Shown: positions 18,671 to 28,105, counted from the stretch's first letter. The stretch: 64,000 bases of DNA from Paenibacillus hemerocallicola (GCF_006265175.1 NZ_VDCQ01000041.1:1-64000), one strand, 5' to 3'. Translations and numbers: made by a program. The notes: generated by a model from the sequence alone, not told the origin.

Positions 18671-21600
18671 CGACGTTGTCGATCCGGAATAGGTGGCTCC
18701 CGCTCCATTCGCTCCCCGGATAATACGTCATTCGGGACGGACGATTCGATGCCGGACCGCTTGCGGCAAAATCCGTGTAGGCAAATCCCGGATCTCCGTC
18801 CAGGCCGAGAGCGGTTTGTCCCGTTGACGGCAGCCGGGTTGCGGAGACGATCGGGTATGCGGCGGTCGAAAGATCGGGATGCGTAATGACGACATAACGG
18901 CCGACGACGGCTTGCGGAATGTCGCCGTCGACGAGCAGCGCATGTCCTTCGCCAGTCCGGTCCGGCCCGATCACGTCCAGAATCGGGCCGGTTATCGGGC
19001 CGCCCCCGTGCAACGTATGTCCGTTTGCCGCCAATCGGACTCCGCCTGTCAGCATCATGCGCCGGACCCGTCCGTTCTCGATCCGGATGAACCCGCTCTT
19101 CCCCTCGAGCTCCCACTCGCCTGCACGCAGCGGTTGTCCTCCGTCATAACGCGGGGAGCTCATCGCTATATCGGTCACATTGCCGTACGATACGGCCACC
19201 ACCGCTTGCTTGGTCGTTTCGTCCGACAACAGCACCTCCACCCTTCCGATAATCGGGCTGCCTTCGGCCGTGTAAGACTCCATCACATGGACAAACTGGC
19301 TGTCCAACTCGGTTCCTTCCCGGCTTTCCCGCCTTACGATCCATTTCGGCATATCGTATTTGACCGCTTCGCTGTTGCGATCCCCATCCAGGCCGTTCAG
19401 GCGGGTCGATCTCAAGGAAGGCGCGCGCCCCAGAAACAGCCGATTGTTCCCCGTTCCGGCATAGCCGAACACCTTAAGCCCGGCGCGAGCCGTCTGTCCG
19501 TCACTCGAAATCAAAGACATGTCGTAAACGCCGTCCTGCAAAGGCGCCGTTTTCACCTGTTTCACGAAAGTATAGGCGTAATACTGATTGTCGCTCGTGC
19601 CGCCGTAATCGGTTTCCTGCTTCGGGTGGATAATTTCCGGCTGCCCTTCCAACAAATACGGTCCGTAATCCGACATCCCGATATTCGGGACGATTGCGGA
19701 TTCTCCGTCGGCCTCTCCGTTCAACGCATATTCGTGACGCGCGCCGCCGCTTACGCGGAACAGGTCGATCGTGTAGCCTTCGGCGGCCGACGCCCCTTCG
19801 AAGCCGACAAACCACAGCTCCCGCGAATATTCGTTCACTTCTTCGTACGCGGCTTCCTGGCTGGCGCGTATGACTTGAACATCCCCATCCATGACAAACA
19901 TCCCGATGTTCCCGCCATTTTTCGCGCTGTCCGTGATCCGGGCGTCCCGTGCGTTCACCGTTACGGTATTGTGTCCGAGCGTGGAAACGGACCATTGCCG
20001 GTAAAACGTGTGCGTGTAGCCGAGATCGGGCAGCAGCTCCGCCCCGTCCGAGTAAAGCGCGATGTTCAGCGGATCTTTATGGTCGTGACCGTTATTGGGC
20101 GAAAAGGTAAAATACAGCTGCGCCTGCTCCGGCCCTTCGCCCCGCGTCAGCTTGGCGATGCCCGCACGCGGCATAATCAACGATCGCGTCGACCGGGGAG
20201 CCGACGCCTTATCGAAAGCCCACGTATCGTTGACCGGAAAACATTTTCCGTTCGGATAAGCGAGCAGATCGCGCAGCTCGAGCATGCGGGCGAGCTGTGG
20301 AACGGCCGCCCCGGGATCGAGCCGATCGTAGCGTCGGCCGTCCCGCGCGCTCGTATAGCCGGCCGGGTCGGTCCATCCGTCCAGGCTGCGAATCGTCCCG
20401 ACCAAGCCGCCGTACGTCTGCTTGTGGTAGGAGAGCGTAATTTCTTTCCAGAAGCCGTCCGCCAAGTAGGAGCATTGCACGAACCGCGTCATCCGTTCCA
20501 TGGCCTCGTGAACGTACTGCGGCTCGCGAAGCGCCATGCCGAGCCGGCACAAGCCGATCCAATTAGGAAAGTCGACATTGTGATGCAGCACCGGGTACGT
20601 AAGGACCGATTCGAGCGACGGACGCAGCATCCGGTCGACGATGCGAGCACGAACGTCCTCCCCGGCTTCCCCGCTCAACAGCTCGAACGCATTCGTCCGG
20701 TCGACCTCGAGAAAAGCGTCGATCAGAGGCAGCAGCCCGTGCAAATCCATCAAGCTCCACCGGTCCCACATCCCGCCGAAATACGGATACGGCGGCTCGG
20801 CGTGACCCGGTATCGGATGCTGTACCCAAACCGAGTCGTTAAAGCGAACCCAGCCTTCATAGGCTGTCGCAAAGCGCAGCAGCAGTCGCGCCGCTCCGAG
20901 CGGATCGCCGGCCGCGAGCTTGGCGGTTTCGGCGACCGTATGCCTGCGCTGATGATGCCATAGGTGGGCGGACAAAAAATAACGCCTGCCCAGTTCGTCT
21001 TCATAGTACGGGTAATCGACCGGCTTTCCCGTCCGGTCGAGGACGGTCAGCTTATTCGACTCCGGATACCGGTCGTTCGGATAGGCCATTCCGTCCTCGT
21101 CGACGGATACGATGCTCCAGGGCGCTTCCGGCGACCACGTATAGTTGGCCGAGCGGAAGCCGAGCAGCGGACGATGCGGCACACCCGCGGCGAAAAAGCC
21201 GACTTTGTCCGGAACGAGACGCTCCAGAAGCTGCACTTGCTCCGATGGCGGAGCCGGGGAAACCCGCCTTTTCGGTTCGTCCGGCGCGAATGATGCCGGG
21301 AGCGCCGAACGTTCTCCGGCAGCGATCAAGTCGAACCTGTCGAATCGGATGATGGCGAACCGGTTGTCGTCCGCCCTTTCCCCCTCCACGAAAAGCCGGA
21401 TTTGATACATCCCGTCCAGTAACGGCTCGGGATGGACGAAATGAAGCGACCATTCCGAGCCTCGCCTGACCGAATCGGTCGGTGAGATTGCGGTCGAGCA
21501 GCCCCAAGGATCGATCCAGGTAACGACGAGCCGTTCCGGATCGGCGGATTCCGGCATGTCGTCGCCTTGCAAAACGAGCGTTTTTTCAATAAAGCCCGTA

Positions 21601-22361
21601 TACAGCAGCGCCGCCGATGAAGACAGACGCGCGCCCGGAGGCTGTCCGACGAAAACGGCGCCGAGCCGTCCCTCGTTTGCCGTGTACACAGTAAGACGGT
21701 ATACCCTTTCATCCAACGGTCGGCGAACATCGTCCATCCGGACCGTCCCGGTGCGGATCGGAACCCAGGAAGTAAGCGGAATCTCGCTGTCCGGCCCGCA
21801 ATAACGGATGATGGCAAGCCGCCACTCCGCGCCGGTCCGTGTATCGGGCCCGTTTAAAGCAGCCAGCGGAATCGCCGCTTCCGCCCTCCAGCTTCCTTGC
21901 TCCCCTTTCACGACAGCTGTACGGACACCCGCCTCTTCTCCGAGAGTCGCGAACGTTTGCCGTCTGTCCCGCGGCTCCGCTCCCGTCCAATTGTTATAGT
22001 CGATAACGAACGGGTGCGGCCCGGCCGTCACCGGGACAGGAATCGAATAATACGCGTCGTCGTCGGCAGGCGTCGCCAGCAGAACGAACACCGTCTCCGC
22101 GTCGGGAACCGGTCCCGTCGTCGGATCGCTTGCCAATTCGATGTAGAGACAGTCCCGGTCGACGGCCAGTCTCGCCCGGGTGTCCCGGTCGGCGGACCGG
22201 TTATAATAAGCCGTAGCGAAGCCTCCAATGGATGCGGCCTCTGTCCATACGCGCTCCCCGTCGTTAGCCGATGCAGCGGTTTTCTCCATTACCGTCCATT
22301 TGTCCGTATAGATCCGGACGGCATTATCGCGTTTGCCGATATCGTGTTTCAGCGGATTCAC
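18645..22361 (-). CDS. Heparinase II/III-family lyase without signal peptide
   Basis: A 1238-residue paralogue of the secreted lyase at 4371-8171, collinear throughout: binding-like N-terminal domain (about 20-240), alpha-barrel region (WDRWSLMDLHGLLPLIDAFL, LHHNVDFPNWIGLCRLG) and beta-sandwich with NNGHDHKDPLNIALYSDG (about 755-772) and LLPDLGYTHTFYRQW. It starts directly with MNPLKHDIGKRDNAVRIYTD, with no hydrophobic signal, so it should stay in the cytoplasm and act on imported fragments. The start codon is GTG with AGGAGG nine bases upstream, 16 bases after the preceding oxidoreductase gene. It is third in the operon 24410-18645. The stop lies inside the 3' end of the convergent GH31-AraC gene. 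Confidence 0.83.
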   Translation of the reverse strand: MNPLKHDIGKRDNAVRIYTDKWTVMEKTAASANDGERVWTEAASIGGFATAYYNRSADRDTRARLAVDRDCLYIELASDPTTGPVPDAETVFVLLATPADDDAYYSIPVPVTAGPHPFVIDYNNWTGAEPRDRRQTFATLGEEAGVRTAVVKGEQGSWRAEAAIPLAALNGPDTRTGAEWRLAIIRYCGPDSEIPLTSWVPIRTGTVRMDDVRRPLDERVYRLTVYTANEGRLGAVFVGQPPGARLSSSAALLYTGFIEKTLVLQGDDMPESADPERLVVTWIDPWGCSTAISPTDSVRRGSEWSLHFVHPEPLLDGMYQIRLFVEGERADDNRFAIIRFDRFDLIAAGERSALPASFAPDEPKRRVSPAPPSEQVQLLERLVPDKVGFFAAGVPHRPLLGFRSANYTWSPEAPWSIVSVDEDGMAYPNDRYPESNKLTVLDRTGKPVDYPYYEDELGRRYFLSAHLWHHQRRHTVAETAKLAAGDPLGAARLLLRFATAYEGWVRFNDSVWVQHPIPGHAEPPYPYFGGMWDRWSLMDLHGLLPLIDAFLEVDRTNAFELLSGEAGEDVRARIVDRMLRPSLESVLTYPVLHHNVDFPNWIGLCRLGMALREPQYVHEAMERMTRFVQCSYLADGFWKEITLSYHKQTYGGLVGTIRSLDGWTDPAGYTSARDGRRYDRLDPGAAVPQLARMLELRDLLAYPNGKCFPVNDTWAFDKASAPRSTRSLIMPRAGIAKLTRGEGPEQAQLYFTFSPNNGHDHKDPLNIALYSDGAELLPDLGYTHTFYRQWSVSTLGHNTVTVNARDARITDSAKNGGNIGMFVMDGDVQVIRASQEAAYEEVNEYSRELWFVGFEGASAAEGYTIDLFRVSGGARHEYALNGEADGESAIVPNIGMSDYGPYLLEGQPEIIHPKQETDYGGTSDNQYYAYTFVKQVKTAPLQDGVYDMSLISSDGQTARAGLKVFGYAGTGNNRLFLGRAPSLRSTRLNGLDGDRNSEAVKYDMPKWIVRRESREGTELDSQFVHVMESYTAEGSPIIGRVEVLLSDETTKQAVVAVSYGNVTDIAMSSPRYDGGQPLRAGEWELEGKSGFIRIENGRVRRMMLTGGVRLAANGHTLHGGGPITGPILDVIGPDRTGEGHALLVDGDIPQAVVGRYVVITHPDLSTAAYPIVSATRLPSTGQTALGLDGDPGFAYTDFAASGPASNRPSRMTYYPGSEWSGSHLFRIDNVVTASFPRE

Positions 22362-22377
22362 ACAGCCGCCTCCTCCT

Positions 22378-23406
22378 CTAACGATTCATTGCGGAGCCGA
22401 TGGACGAAAGATCGACGATCCGGTCCTCGGCAGCCGAACTATAGGCGGCTTCCATAAGCCTGGTCAATGCGATCCCTTGCTCGACCGTGATGGCCGGAGC
22501 TTTATCGTAGATTACATAGTCCGCCCACTGATCGATCGGCGCGGGCAAGCTCGGCGGCAGCTTATCCGGCCGTATCCACCCGGAATGAGGCTCCGAGGGC
22601 AGCAGCGAACTGCGGATTTCCAGCTGGTTGCCGATTAGAAGACAGCCTTCCGTCCCGTAAATTTCCACGAGCGCCGGACAGTGTCTGCTGGCGAAGCCCG
22701 CTTCGACGACCGCCATCGCTCCGTCCTGATAGTTCAGCGTGACGACGGCATTATCCTCCACCTCGCGTCCGGTCACATAACCGAACCGCGCCGATACCGA
22801 TTCCGGCATACCGAGAAAATGGTGAACCATGACCATCGGGTGGCAGCCCAGATCGATCAACGCCCCGCCCCCGCACTCCGATTTGTCGAAAAAATGCGCG
22901 GGCAGCCAACCGTCGGGCGCCCCTTCCCTCGGAAGCGCGCCGTCGTGGGCCAGCCTGGCGCGGACGAACGTAATCCGTCCGAGAAGCCCCTGGTCGATGA
23001 CGGCTTTGGCGTACATCGTCTTCTGATCGCCCAGCCGGGGCAGCGACACGGTGAGCTTGACGCCGCTTTGTGCTGCGGCGGCCGCGATCTTCTCCGCATC
23101 TGCGGTATGGAGAGCCAACACTTTTTCCGTAAATATATGCTTGCCCGCTTCCGCCGCCGCAATAAGCACTTCCGGGTGCATGCTGGAAGGCGCGTTCACG
23201 ACAACGGCATCCACGTCCTGGTTTGCGAGCACGGCTTGCAAATCTTCGATAAACGGAACGTTCAACTGCTCCGCCATCCGCCGGCCGCGATCGGGCAGCT
23301 CGTCCCACACGGCCACGATGGCGCAGTCCGGCCTTTCGCCCAATTGCTTCGCATACCCTCTCGCATGCACGTGCCAAAAGCTGAGTATCGCTATCCGAAG
23401 CTTCAT
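22378..23406 (-). CDS. Gfo/Idh/MocA-family oxidoreductase
   Basis: A 342-residue NAD(P)-dependent sugar dehydrogenase-like protein. The N-terminal Rossmann domain has MKLRIAILSFWHVHARGYAK; in place of the usual G-x-G-x-x-G loop it has the SFWHVHARGY variant seen in a subset of this family. The EKVLAL segment (about 95) replaces the usual EKP. The C-terminal domain has GGGALIDLGCHPMVMVHHF (about 180-200), the conserved catalytic His region. Its ATG overlaps the TGA of the upstream dehydrogenase gene by four bases (ATGA, 23403-23406), implying translational coupling. It probably oxidises or reduces a sugar released by the co-transcribed lyase; the substrate is not deducible. Confidence 0.85.
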   Translation of the reverse strand: MKLRIAILSFWHVHARGYAKQLGERPDCAIVAVWDELPDRGRRMAEQLNVPFIEDLQAVLANQDVDAVVVNAPSSMHPEVLIAAAEAGKHIFTEKVLALHTADAEKIAAAAAQSGVKLTVSLPRLGDQKTMYAKAVIDQGLLGRITFVRARLAHDGALPREGAPDGWLPAHFFDKSECGGGALIDLGCHPMVMVHHFLGMPESVSARFGYVTGREVEDNAVVTLNYQDGAMAVVEAGFASRHCPALVEIYGTEGCLLIGNQLEIRSSLLPSEPHSGWIRPDKLPPSLPAPIDQWADYVIYDKAPAITVEQGIALTRLMEAAYSSAAEDRIVDLSSIGSAMNR

Positions 23407-24410
23407 CGCACTCCCCTCCCCGCCGCGTCCGGCCGACCGGCCGGCTCGACCACGTATCCGGCGGCCGCATAGATCGCCTCGGTAAAGGCGACTACCTTCA
23501 AGGCGTATTCCCCGGGGACCAAAACCTCGTGCTTGCCGAGTATCGCGTCAACGAAGCTGCGGTCCGGATCGGTGACCGATTCGGGCAATTCCGGCTCGAT
23601 CGGCTCTTGACCGTTCAGAGTCAAGGTTACGCGGCCATTGTCATAAAAAATGCCGCCGGCTTCGCCGATAAAAGCGTACGTTTCCTTCAGCTTGCCCAGC
23701 GGCGCCAAACCGATGATGTTCATGCTGCCGATCCCCCCTTCCGCAAAGCGGAAAGCGGTCAACGTGTCGACCTCCACCGGAGCGCCGTGGCATTCCAATT
23801 GAACGGACAGCTGCTGCGGCGTCAGTCCGGTCGTCCACAGCAGCACGTCGATAATGTGGCTGCCGGAATCCATCAGCATGCCGCCGCCCGACAGCTCCGG
23901 CATTTGCCGCCATGTTCCTTCCTGCGACTGCTTCCAATTTTGATACAACGTAGCGGTGACCGATGCAAGCTTGCCGATAACACCGTCGGCAATGGCCGAG
24001 CGAATATAGAGGAACGGCGGTAAAAAATGCCTTTGAAACGAAACCTGCAGCACTTTGCCTGCCCTCTCTGCGGTGGCGATCAGATGCTTCGCCTCTTCGG
24101 AGGAGCAAGTCATCGGCTTCTCGATCAATACGTGCTTGCCTGCCGCAAGCGCTTCCTCGGCATGCCGGGCATGCAGCGTATGCGGGGAACATATGATTAC
24201 GGCATCCACATCGCCGCCGTTCAGCATTTCCGCATGATCGTCGTACTCCGCGGCCCGGTCCAGCCCGAATTTCTGCTTAAGCAGCCGTCTGCCCCTTTCA
24301 CCCGGATCCGCAAGCGCAACGATCTCCACTCCCTCTACCCGAGACAATCTCAATACATGGCTGTGGGCGATATTGCCGCAGCCGATAAAACCGATACGAA
24401 TGGTGCTCAT
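23403..24410 (-). CDS. Gfo/Idh/MocA-family oxidoreductase
   Basis: A 335-residue member of the glucose-fructose oxidoreductase/inositol dehydrogenase family. IRIGFIGCGNIAHSHVLRL (residues 4-22) is the NAD(P)-binding loop, VLIEKPMTCS (about 95) the conserved Lys-Pro segment, and GGGMLMDSGSHIIDVLLW (about 180) carries the family's catalytic Asp/His pattern. ATG 24410 is chosen over an upstream in-frame start at 24425 because GGGAGG lies seven bases before it. It is the first gene of a leftward operon with a second oxidoreductase and the signal-less lyase, and it is divergent from a LysR regulator, the likely controller. The pair of dehydrogenases suggests sequential redox (for example oxidation, then reduction at another carbon). 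Confidence 0.87.
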   Translation of the reverse strand: MSTIRIGFIGCGNIAHSHVLRLSRVEGVEIVALADPGERGRRLLKQKFGLDRAAEYDDHAEMLNGGDVDAVIICSPHTLHARHAEEALAAGKHVLIEKPMTCSSEEAKHLIATAERAGKVLQVSFQRHFLPPFLYIRSAIADGVIGKLASVTATLYQNWKQSQEGTWRQMPELSGGGMLMDSGSHIIDVLLWTTGLTPQQLSVQLECHGAPVEVDTLTAFRFAEGGIGSMNIIGLAPLGKLKETYAFIGEAGGIFYDNGRVTLTLNGQEPIEPELPESVTDPDRSFVDAILGKHEVLVPGEYALKVVAFTEAIYAAAGYVVEPAGRPDAAGRGVR

Positions 24411-24794
24411 CCTCGTTCCTCCCAAAAACGTTTTGTTATGATGATGCCCATTATACGGAGCCGATTCGGGACGGACAATGCAATCTGATGCTCTCGAACA
24501 GTACTCTCATTACCACCGGATAACATGCGGGGCCACAACTGGCAACAACGACACGAAAGTACTAATTTTGCCGCATCCATGCATAGGCTCATGACCGTAT
24601 TTTCACTAACGCGGCGAGCAGACGAACAATTTCGAATCAATTATGATGATGCAAACCCTTTATGGGAGGAACCATAATCGTATATGATGGAGACGTGCCA
24701 TACGAAATGTTTTCATCGGAAGCCTATTCGATTGTCTCCAATTCGCCGCAGGGCATTTTCGGCAATGTCCGACACTACTGGGAGGAAAGACCGA
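24411..24794. other. Divergent promoter region between the oxidoreductase operon and the LysR gene
   Basis: The 384 bases hold no gene. An AAAACGTTTT palindrome (about 24426-24435) sits just upstream of the leftward operon, but the flanks do not fit the cre consensus. AT-rich words such as ATAATCGTATATGATGG (about 24676-24692) precede the LysR gene. No confident -35/-10 pair or T-N11-A LysR box was fixed. Confidence 0.4.
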
Positions 24795-25694
24795 ATGGAA
24801 TTTAGGCAGCTTCAATACGCGATCCAAATCGCGGCAGAAAAAAACTTCTCGCGGGCCGCGGAGAAGCTACACATCGCCCAGCCTTCGCTCAGCCAGCAGC
24901 TGTCCAAGCTGGAGAAGGAGCTTGGCGTGCTGCTGTTCCACCGCAATACGAACTCGGTCGAGCTGACGCACGCAGGCGCTCTATTCGTCGAAAAAGCCCA
25001 AAAAATCGTCGACATGGTCGGCGAAATCCGCCAAGAGATGGACGATATATCCCAATTGCGCAAGGGGAGGCTCATAATCGGAAGCATGCCGATAACGGGC
25101 GCCCACATGCTGCCGCTCGTCCTTCCCGTTTTCCGGGAACGGTATCCCGAAATCGAAATCGTGCTCGTCGAGGAAACGTCCGCCAATTTAACGCAGCTGA
25201 CCGCGGAAGGACGGACCGATCTAAGCGTCCTGTCGCTGCCTCTGCAGGAGCATGCGCTGGAATACGAATTGCTGGCTGAGGAAGAAATCCTTCTGGCCGT
25301 GCCGCCCCGTCACCGGTCCGCGCACATGATGACCGAGGGCGGCACGGTCGACCTGGCCCGGTTCCGCGACGAGCCTTTTATCGTGCTGAAGAAAGGGCAA
25401 GGCTTGCGGCAAACCGCGATCGATTTTTGTCTGGACGCCGGATTTTCCCCGCGCATCGTGTTCGAGAGCAGCAACATCGAAACGGTTCAGTCGCTCGTGG
25501 CGGCCGGGATGGGCGTCGCCTTCGTACCCGCCATGGTCGAACGGGGGAAATGGAACGATACCGCACCCGCCTATTTATCGATTAGCAGTCGGCCTACCCG
25601 TACCCTCGTAATTGCCCGGAGAAGGGGCCGGTACGTATCGAAGGCCGCGGAAGCGTTTATCTCCACGATGCAAGAGCTGGTAGGAAAAAAATAA
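24795..25694 (+). CDS. LysR-family transcriptional regulator
   Basis: A 299-residue regulator with an N-terminal winged helix-turn-helix (residues 1-60; MEFRQLQYAIQIAAEKNFSR, AAEKLHIAQPSLSQQLSKLE) and a periplasmic-binding-like effector domain (about 90-295; RLIIGSMPITGAHMLPLVLP). ATG 24795 is chosen because GGAGG (24781-24785) lies nine bases before it and the HTH begins there, whereas the longer frame has no ribosome site. It is transcribed away from the oxidoreductase-lyase operon, the standard LysR arrangement, so it probably controls that operon and itself. The effector is unknown. Confidence 0.92.
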   Translation: MEFRQLQYAIQIAAEKNFSRAAEKLHIAQPSLSQQLSKLEKELGVLLFHRNTNSVELTHAGALFVEKAQKIVDMVGEIRQEMDDISQLRKGRLIIGSMPITGAHMLPLVLPVFRERYPEIEIVLVEETSANLTQLTAEGRTDLSVLSLPLQEHALEYELLAEEEILLAVPPRHRSAHMMTEGGTVDLARFRDEPFIVLKKGQGLRQTAIDFCLDAGFSPRIVFESSNIETVQSLVAAGMGVAFVPAMVERGKWNDTAPAYLSISSRPTRTLVIARRRGRYVSKAAEAFISTMQELVGKK

Positions 25695-25765
25695 ACAGTG
25701 CCGCGATTTATCGCCCGCGCCGTTTGCGCATCATGTCAGCCGGATCGAAGAAAGGAACGAAAAGG

Positions 25766-26539
25766 ATGGATCAGCTTACTTTTTTGGGGACGGGGGATTC
25801 CATGGGGGTGCCCCGGATGTATTGCGAATGCGCCGTATGCGCCGATGCGCGCACGTCGGGCCATAACCGGAGATACCGCTCTTCGGTCATGCTGAATACC
25901 CCGGAAGGGGAACTGCTGATCGATTGCGGGCCGGACTGGGTCACGCAAATGGAGATGCTCGGCAAGCGTTCGCTCGGACGGGCATTGATTACCCATCCGC
26001 ATCACGATCATATCGCGGGGATGCCCGAATGGTTCGACGCCTGCCGTTGGACGAAGAGCAGAGGAACCGTCTTCGCTCCCGACAGCGTCTTCGCCACGAT
26101 CCGCCGGCAGTATCCATGGCTGGAGAAGCGGCTAACCTACGTACCGAACGACGACGGTATGGACTTCGGAGGCTGGCGCATACGACCATGGGAAGTGTGC
26201 CATGGCAAAAACGGCACCTCCTTCGCCTACCGTTTCGAGAAAAACGGCTATCGCTGGGCTTATTGCTCCGATGCGTTCCAATTGACGGAACAACAAAAAA
26301 AGCCGCTTCACGGCTTGAACATGCTGGTGCTCGGCACGAATTTCTACAAGGAGGACGCGGCGATCGAATCGCGTTCCGTATATGACATGACGGAAGCGTT
26401 CGACCTGCTTCTGGAAACGAAGCCTGGACTCGTATATTTTACGCATATGTCGCACGGGGTCGACATTGGAGCCGGATACGTTCTTCCCGCCAATGCGCTG
26501 CTCGCCCGGCACGGTCTGGCCGTGACGCTCGGGCTCTGA
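25766..26539 (+). CDS. PhnP-like metallo-beta-lactamase-fold hydrolase
   Basis: A 257-residue metallohydrolase. MDQLTFLGTGDSMGVPRMYC and CECAVCADARTSG at the N-terminus contain the extra cysteine cluster typical of PhnP-type phosphodiesterases, and THPHHDHIAGM (about 77-87) is the HxHxDH zinc motif, with further metal ligands in CSDAF and the C-terminal THMSHGVD. PhnP hydrolyses cyclic phosphate diesters in phosphonate breakdown, but no other phn gene is near, so the substrate here is open. ATG 25766 follows GAAAGGAACGAAAAGG and matches the family start; a longer frame from 25724 is less likely. It follows the LysR gene by 71 bases on the same strand. Confidence 0.8.
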   Translation: MDQLTFLGTGDSMGVPRMYCECAVCADARTSGHNRRYRSSVMLNTPEGELLIDCGPDWVTQMEMLGKRSLGRALITHPHHDHIAGMPEWFDACRWTKSRGTVFAPDSVFATIRRQYPWLEKRLTYVPNDDGMDFGGWRIRPWEVCHGKNGTSFAYRFEKNGYRWAYCSDAFQLTEQQKKPLHGLNMLVLGTNFYKEDAAIESRSVYDMTEAFDLLLETKPGLVYFTHMSHGVDIGAGYVLPANALLARHGLAVTLGL

Positions 26540-26589
26540 CAGTCGGAGCAGAGGGCGATCCGTTGCCAAGCACGATTCGTTCATCCGAT

Positions 26590-26619
26590 CTCCTCGGGAA
26601 TCTTCGTCATCCCGGGGAG
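26590..26619 (-). terminator. Possible terminator between converging genes
   Basis: CTCCTCGGGA (26590-26599) and TCCCGGGGAG (26610-26619) pair with one mismatch just beyond the mgsA stop. There is no real T tract, so the call is weak. Confidence 0.4.
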
Positions 26620-26636
26620 TGTTGAAGGCCGGCGAG

Positions 26637-27068
26637 TTAACCTTCGGTTCCGCTTCTACGCTCCGTACGATAGCGGTGAACTACGTTTCTCCAAGCGAGA
26701 TCGTGCCGCTCCAGCGACTTGATAAGCAGCTCGGCCGTTGCGATGTTCGTCGCCACCGGAACGCACTGTACGTCGCACAAGCGGAGCAGCGCCGTTACAT
26801 CCGGTTCGTGTGCAAGAGCGACGAGCGGATCCCGCAGGAAAATGACGGCATCGATTTCGTTTTGCGCCACCAGAGCGCCGATTTGCTGGTCGCCTCCGAG
26901 CGGTCCGGATTTCAATTTCACGACGTTCAGCTTGGCTTCATCGGCGATCTTCTGTCCGGTAGTACCCGTTGCGAACAAAGTGTGTTGCTCGAATACCTTC
27001 TCGTAGGCAATGACGAGATTCACCAGTTCCTCTTTCTTTACATCGTGAGCGATTAATGCGATATTCAT
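26637..27068 (-). CDS. mgsA: Methylglyoxal synthase
   Basis: MgsA (143 residues) converts dihydroxyacetone phosphate to methylglyoxal and phosphate, a bypass of lower glycolysis used when phosphate is short or sugar phosphates pile up. [43 protein letters not shown] (about 53-68) and the catalytic-Asp segment IFLRDPL are all present, and [11 protein letters not shown] closes the domain. Length is normal. In Bacillus subtilis mgsA lies next to bshB1-bshA; here it is about 36 kb from bshA. Confidence 0.95.
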   Translation of the reverse strand: MNIALIAHDVKKEELVNLVIAYEKVFEQHTLFATGTTGQKIADEAKLNVVKLKSGPLGGDQQIGALVAQNEIDAVIFLRDPLVALAHEPDVTALLRLCDVQCVPVATNIATAELLIKSLERHDLAWRNVVHRYRTERRSGTEG

Positions 27069-27242
27069 ACTAACCTCTCCCTTCGTCCTCTTGATTAATG
27101 TGAGAATTCATAACGTATATTGATCTTATGACTGAATTCTACAACAGAAGCAAATCGAAATCAATAGGATATGTTAGGTTTTCTTACATAAAATCGAAAT
27201 ATTTTTTCAATGTTACGCATTCATGTCATAAAACATAACACA

Positions 27243-27274
27243 AACAGACTACCTCAACGTCGAGGCAGTCTGTT
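27243..27274 (-). terminator. Terminator after the aminotransferase-amidohydrolase operon
   Basis: AACAGACT (27243-27250) pairs with AGTCTGTT (27267-27274), with an inner CCTC/GAGG, giving a long stem directly past the stop at 27296. Leftward it is followed by TGTGTTATG. Confidence 0.7.
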
Positions 27275-27295
27275 TTCTTCATTATACATCACGCT

Positions 27296-28072
27296 TCAAC
27301 CCTGCAATTGCCCATTCCTTGACAAAAGTTTGACGTTTTCCGATAAGATGCCCCGTTTCGTCTCCTCCGGAATCTCGACCATGTCGACAATACAGAAAGA
27401 GCTTTTCAAGCAATACAGAGGATGCTGGGAGCCGTATAGGATTTTCCCGGCGGGAACGATATTCAGCAGCTCCTCCAGTACGAACACTTTGTCCTTCAGA
27501 CCGCACGTATCGAAATAAAGTCGCGGAAGCCGCTTGGCCACCTCCTGCAGCGAAACGATTTCGTTGAAACGGATATTGAGTACGATGATATCCAAATCGG
27601 GCTGGCCGGACAAAAATTTGCCGAGCGAAGCCACTTCCAGCGGTTTCGGCTTCACCAAATAGTCGAGACGCTCATCCTCCATCCGCTTGGTCACGAACAA
27701 GGGAAGGCCATGCCGCTCCAACGCTTCGCACAGCTCGGCTACAGGCTCGCTGTTCAAATCGTAATCGTGATAAGTCGGATAAATGCGTACCCCGCGTATA
27801 TCGAACCTGCTCAAGCCGTCCTCGATGTCACGCAGCCATCCAGGCAAAGTCGGATTGACCGTCAATACGTGCTTGTATTCCGTTCCGCCGATCAATGCGT
27901 GAAGCTCCTCGTCACCCTCGAACGGATCGTTATAGAAAATGCTGTTGAGCGAAGCGACATATCCGCCTGTTATCCCGTTCTCGCGGTGAACGCGCCGGAG
28001 ATCCTCGAGCGAGTTTTTGCGTATTTTCCGAAACGGCCAATGGCCGAGCAGAGCGTTCACATCCGTATACAT
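27296..28072 (-). CDS. Amidohydrolase-family metal-dependent hydrolase
   Basis: A 258-residue TIM-barrel protein distantly like the amidohydrolase_2 family. It starts MYTDVNALLGHWPFRKI, where the usual metal-binding D-x-H-x-H of strand 1 is reduced to DVNALLGHW, and ends its barrel with GKILYGSQHPLYCLKSS, the counterpart of the catalytic Asp loop in which Gln replaces Asp. These changes suggest altered or lost metal chemistry. GGAGGG precedes the ATG by seven bases. It is last in a three-gene operon with another amidohydrolase (33 bases upstream) and a class III aminotransferase. Substrate unknown. Confidence 0.7.
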   Translation of the reverse strand: MYTDVNALLGHWPFRKIRKNSLEDLRRVHRENGITGGYVASLNSIFYNDPFEGDEELHALIGGTEYKHVLTVNPTLPGWLRDIEDGLSRFDIRGVRIYPTYHDYDLNSEPVAELCEALERHGLPLFVTKRMEDERLDYLVKPKPLEVASLGKFLSGQPDLDIIVLNIRFNEIVSLQEVAKRLPRLYFDTCGLKDKVFVLEELLNIVPAGKILYGSQHPLYCLKSSFCIVDMVEIPEETKRGILSENVKLLSRNGQLQG

Positions 28073-28105
28073 CCGTATTCCCTCCTCGCGCCGCGCATGT
28101 CCGTC

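Noticed and set aside
18879-20963. 694-codon open frame on the rightward strand
   Set aside because: It is antisense to the signal-less lyase, whose frame has clear domain motifs and a ribosome site. The Arg/His/Pro-rich translation is typical of a GC-rich shadow.
24411-24440. Possible cre site (AAAACGTTTT) before the oxidoreductase-lyase operon
   Set aside because: The flanking TG and CA positions of the cre consensus are absent.
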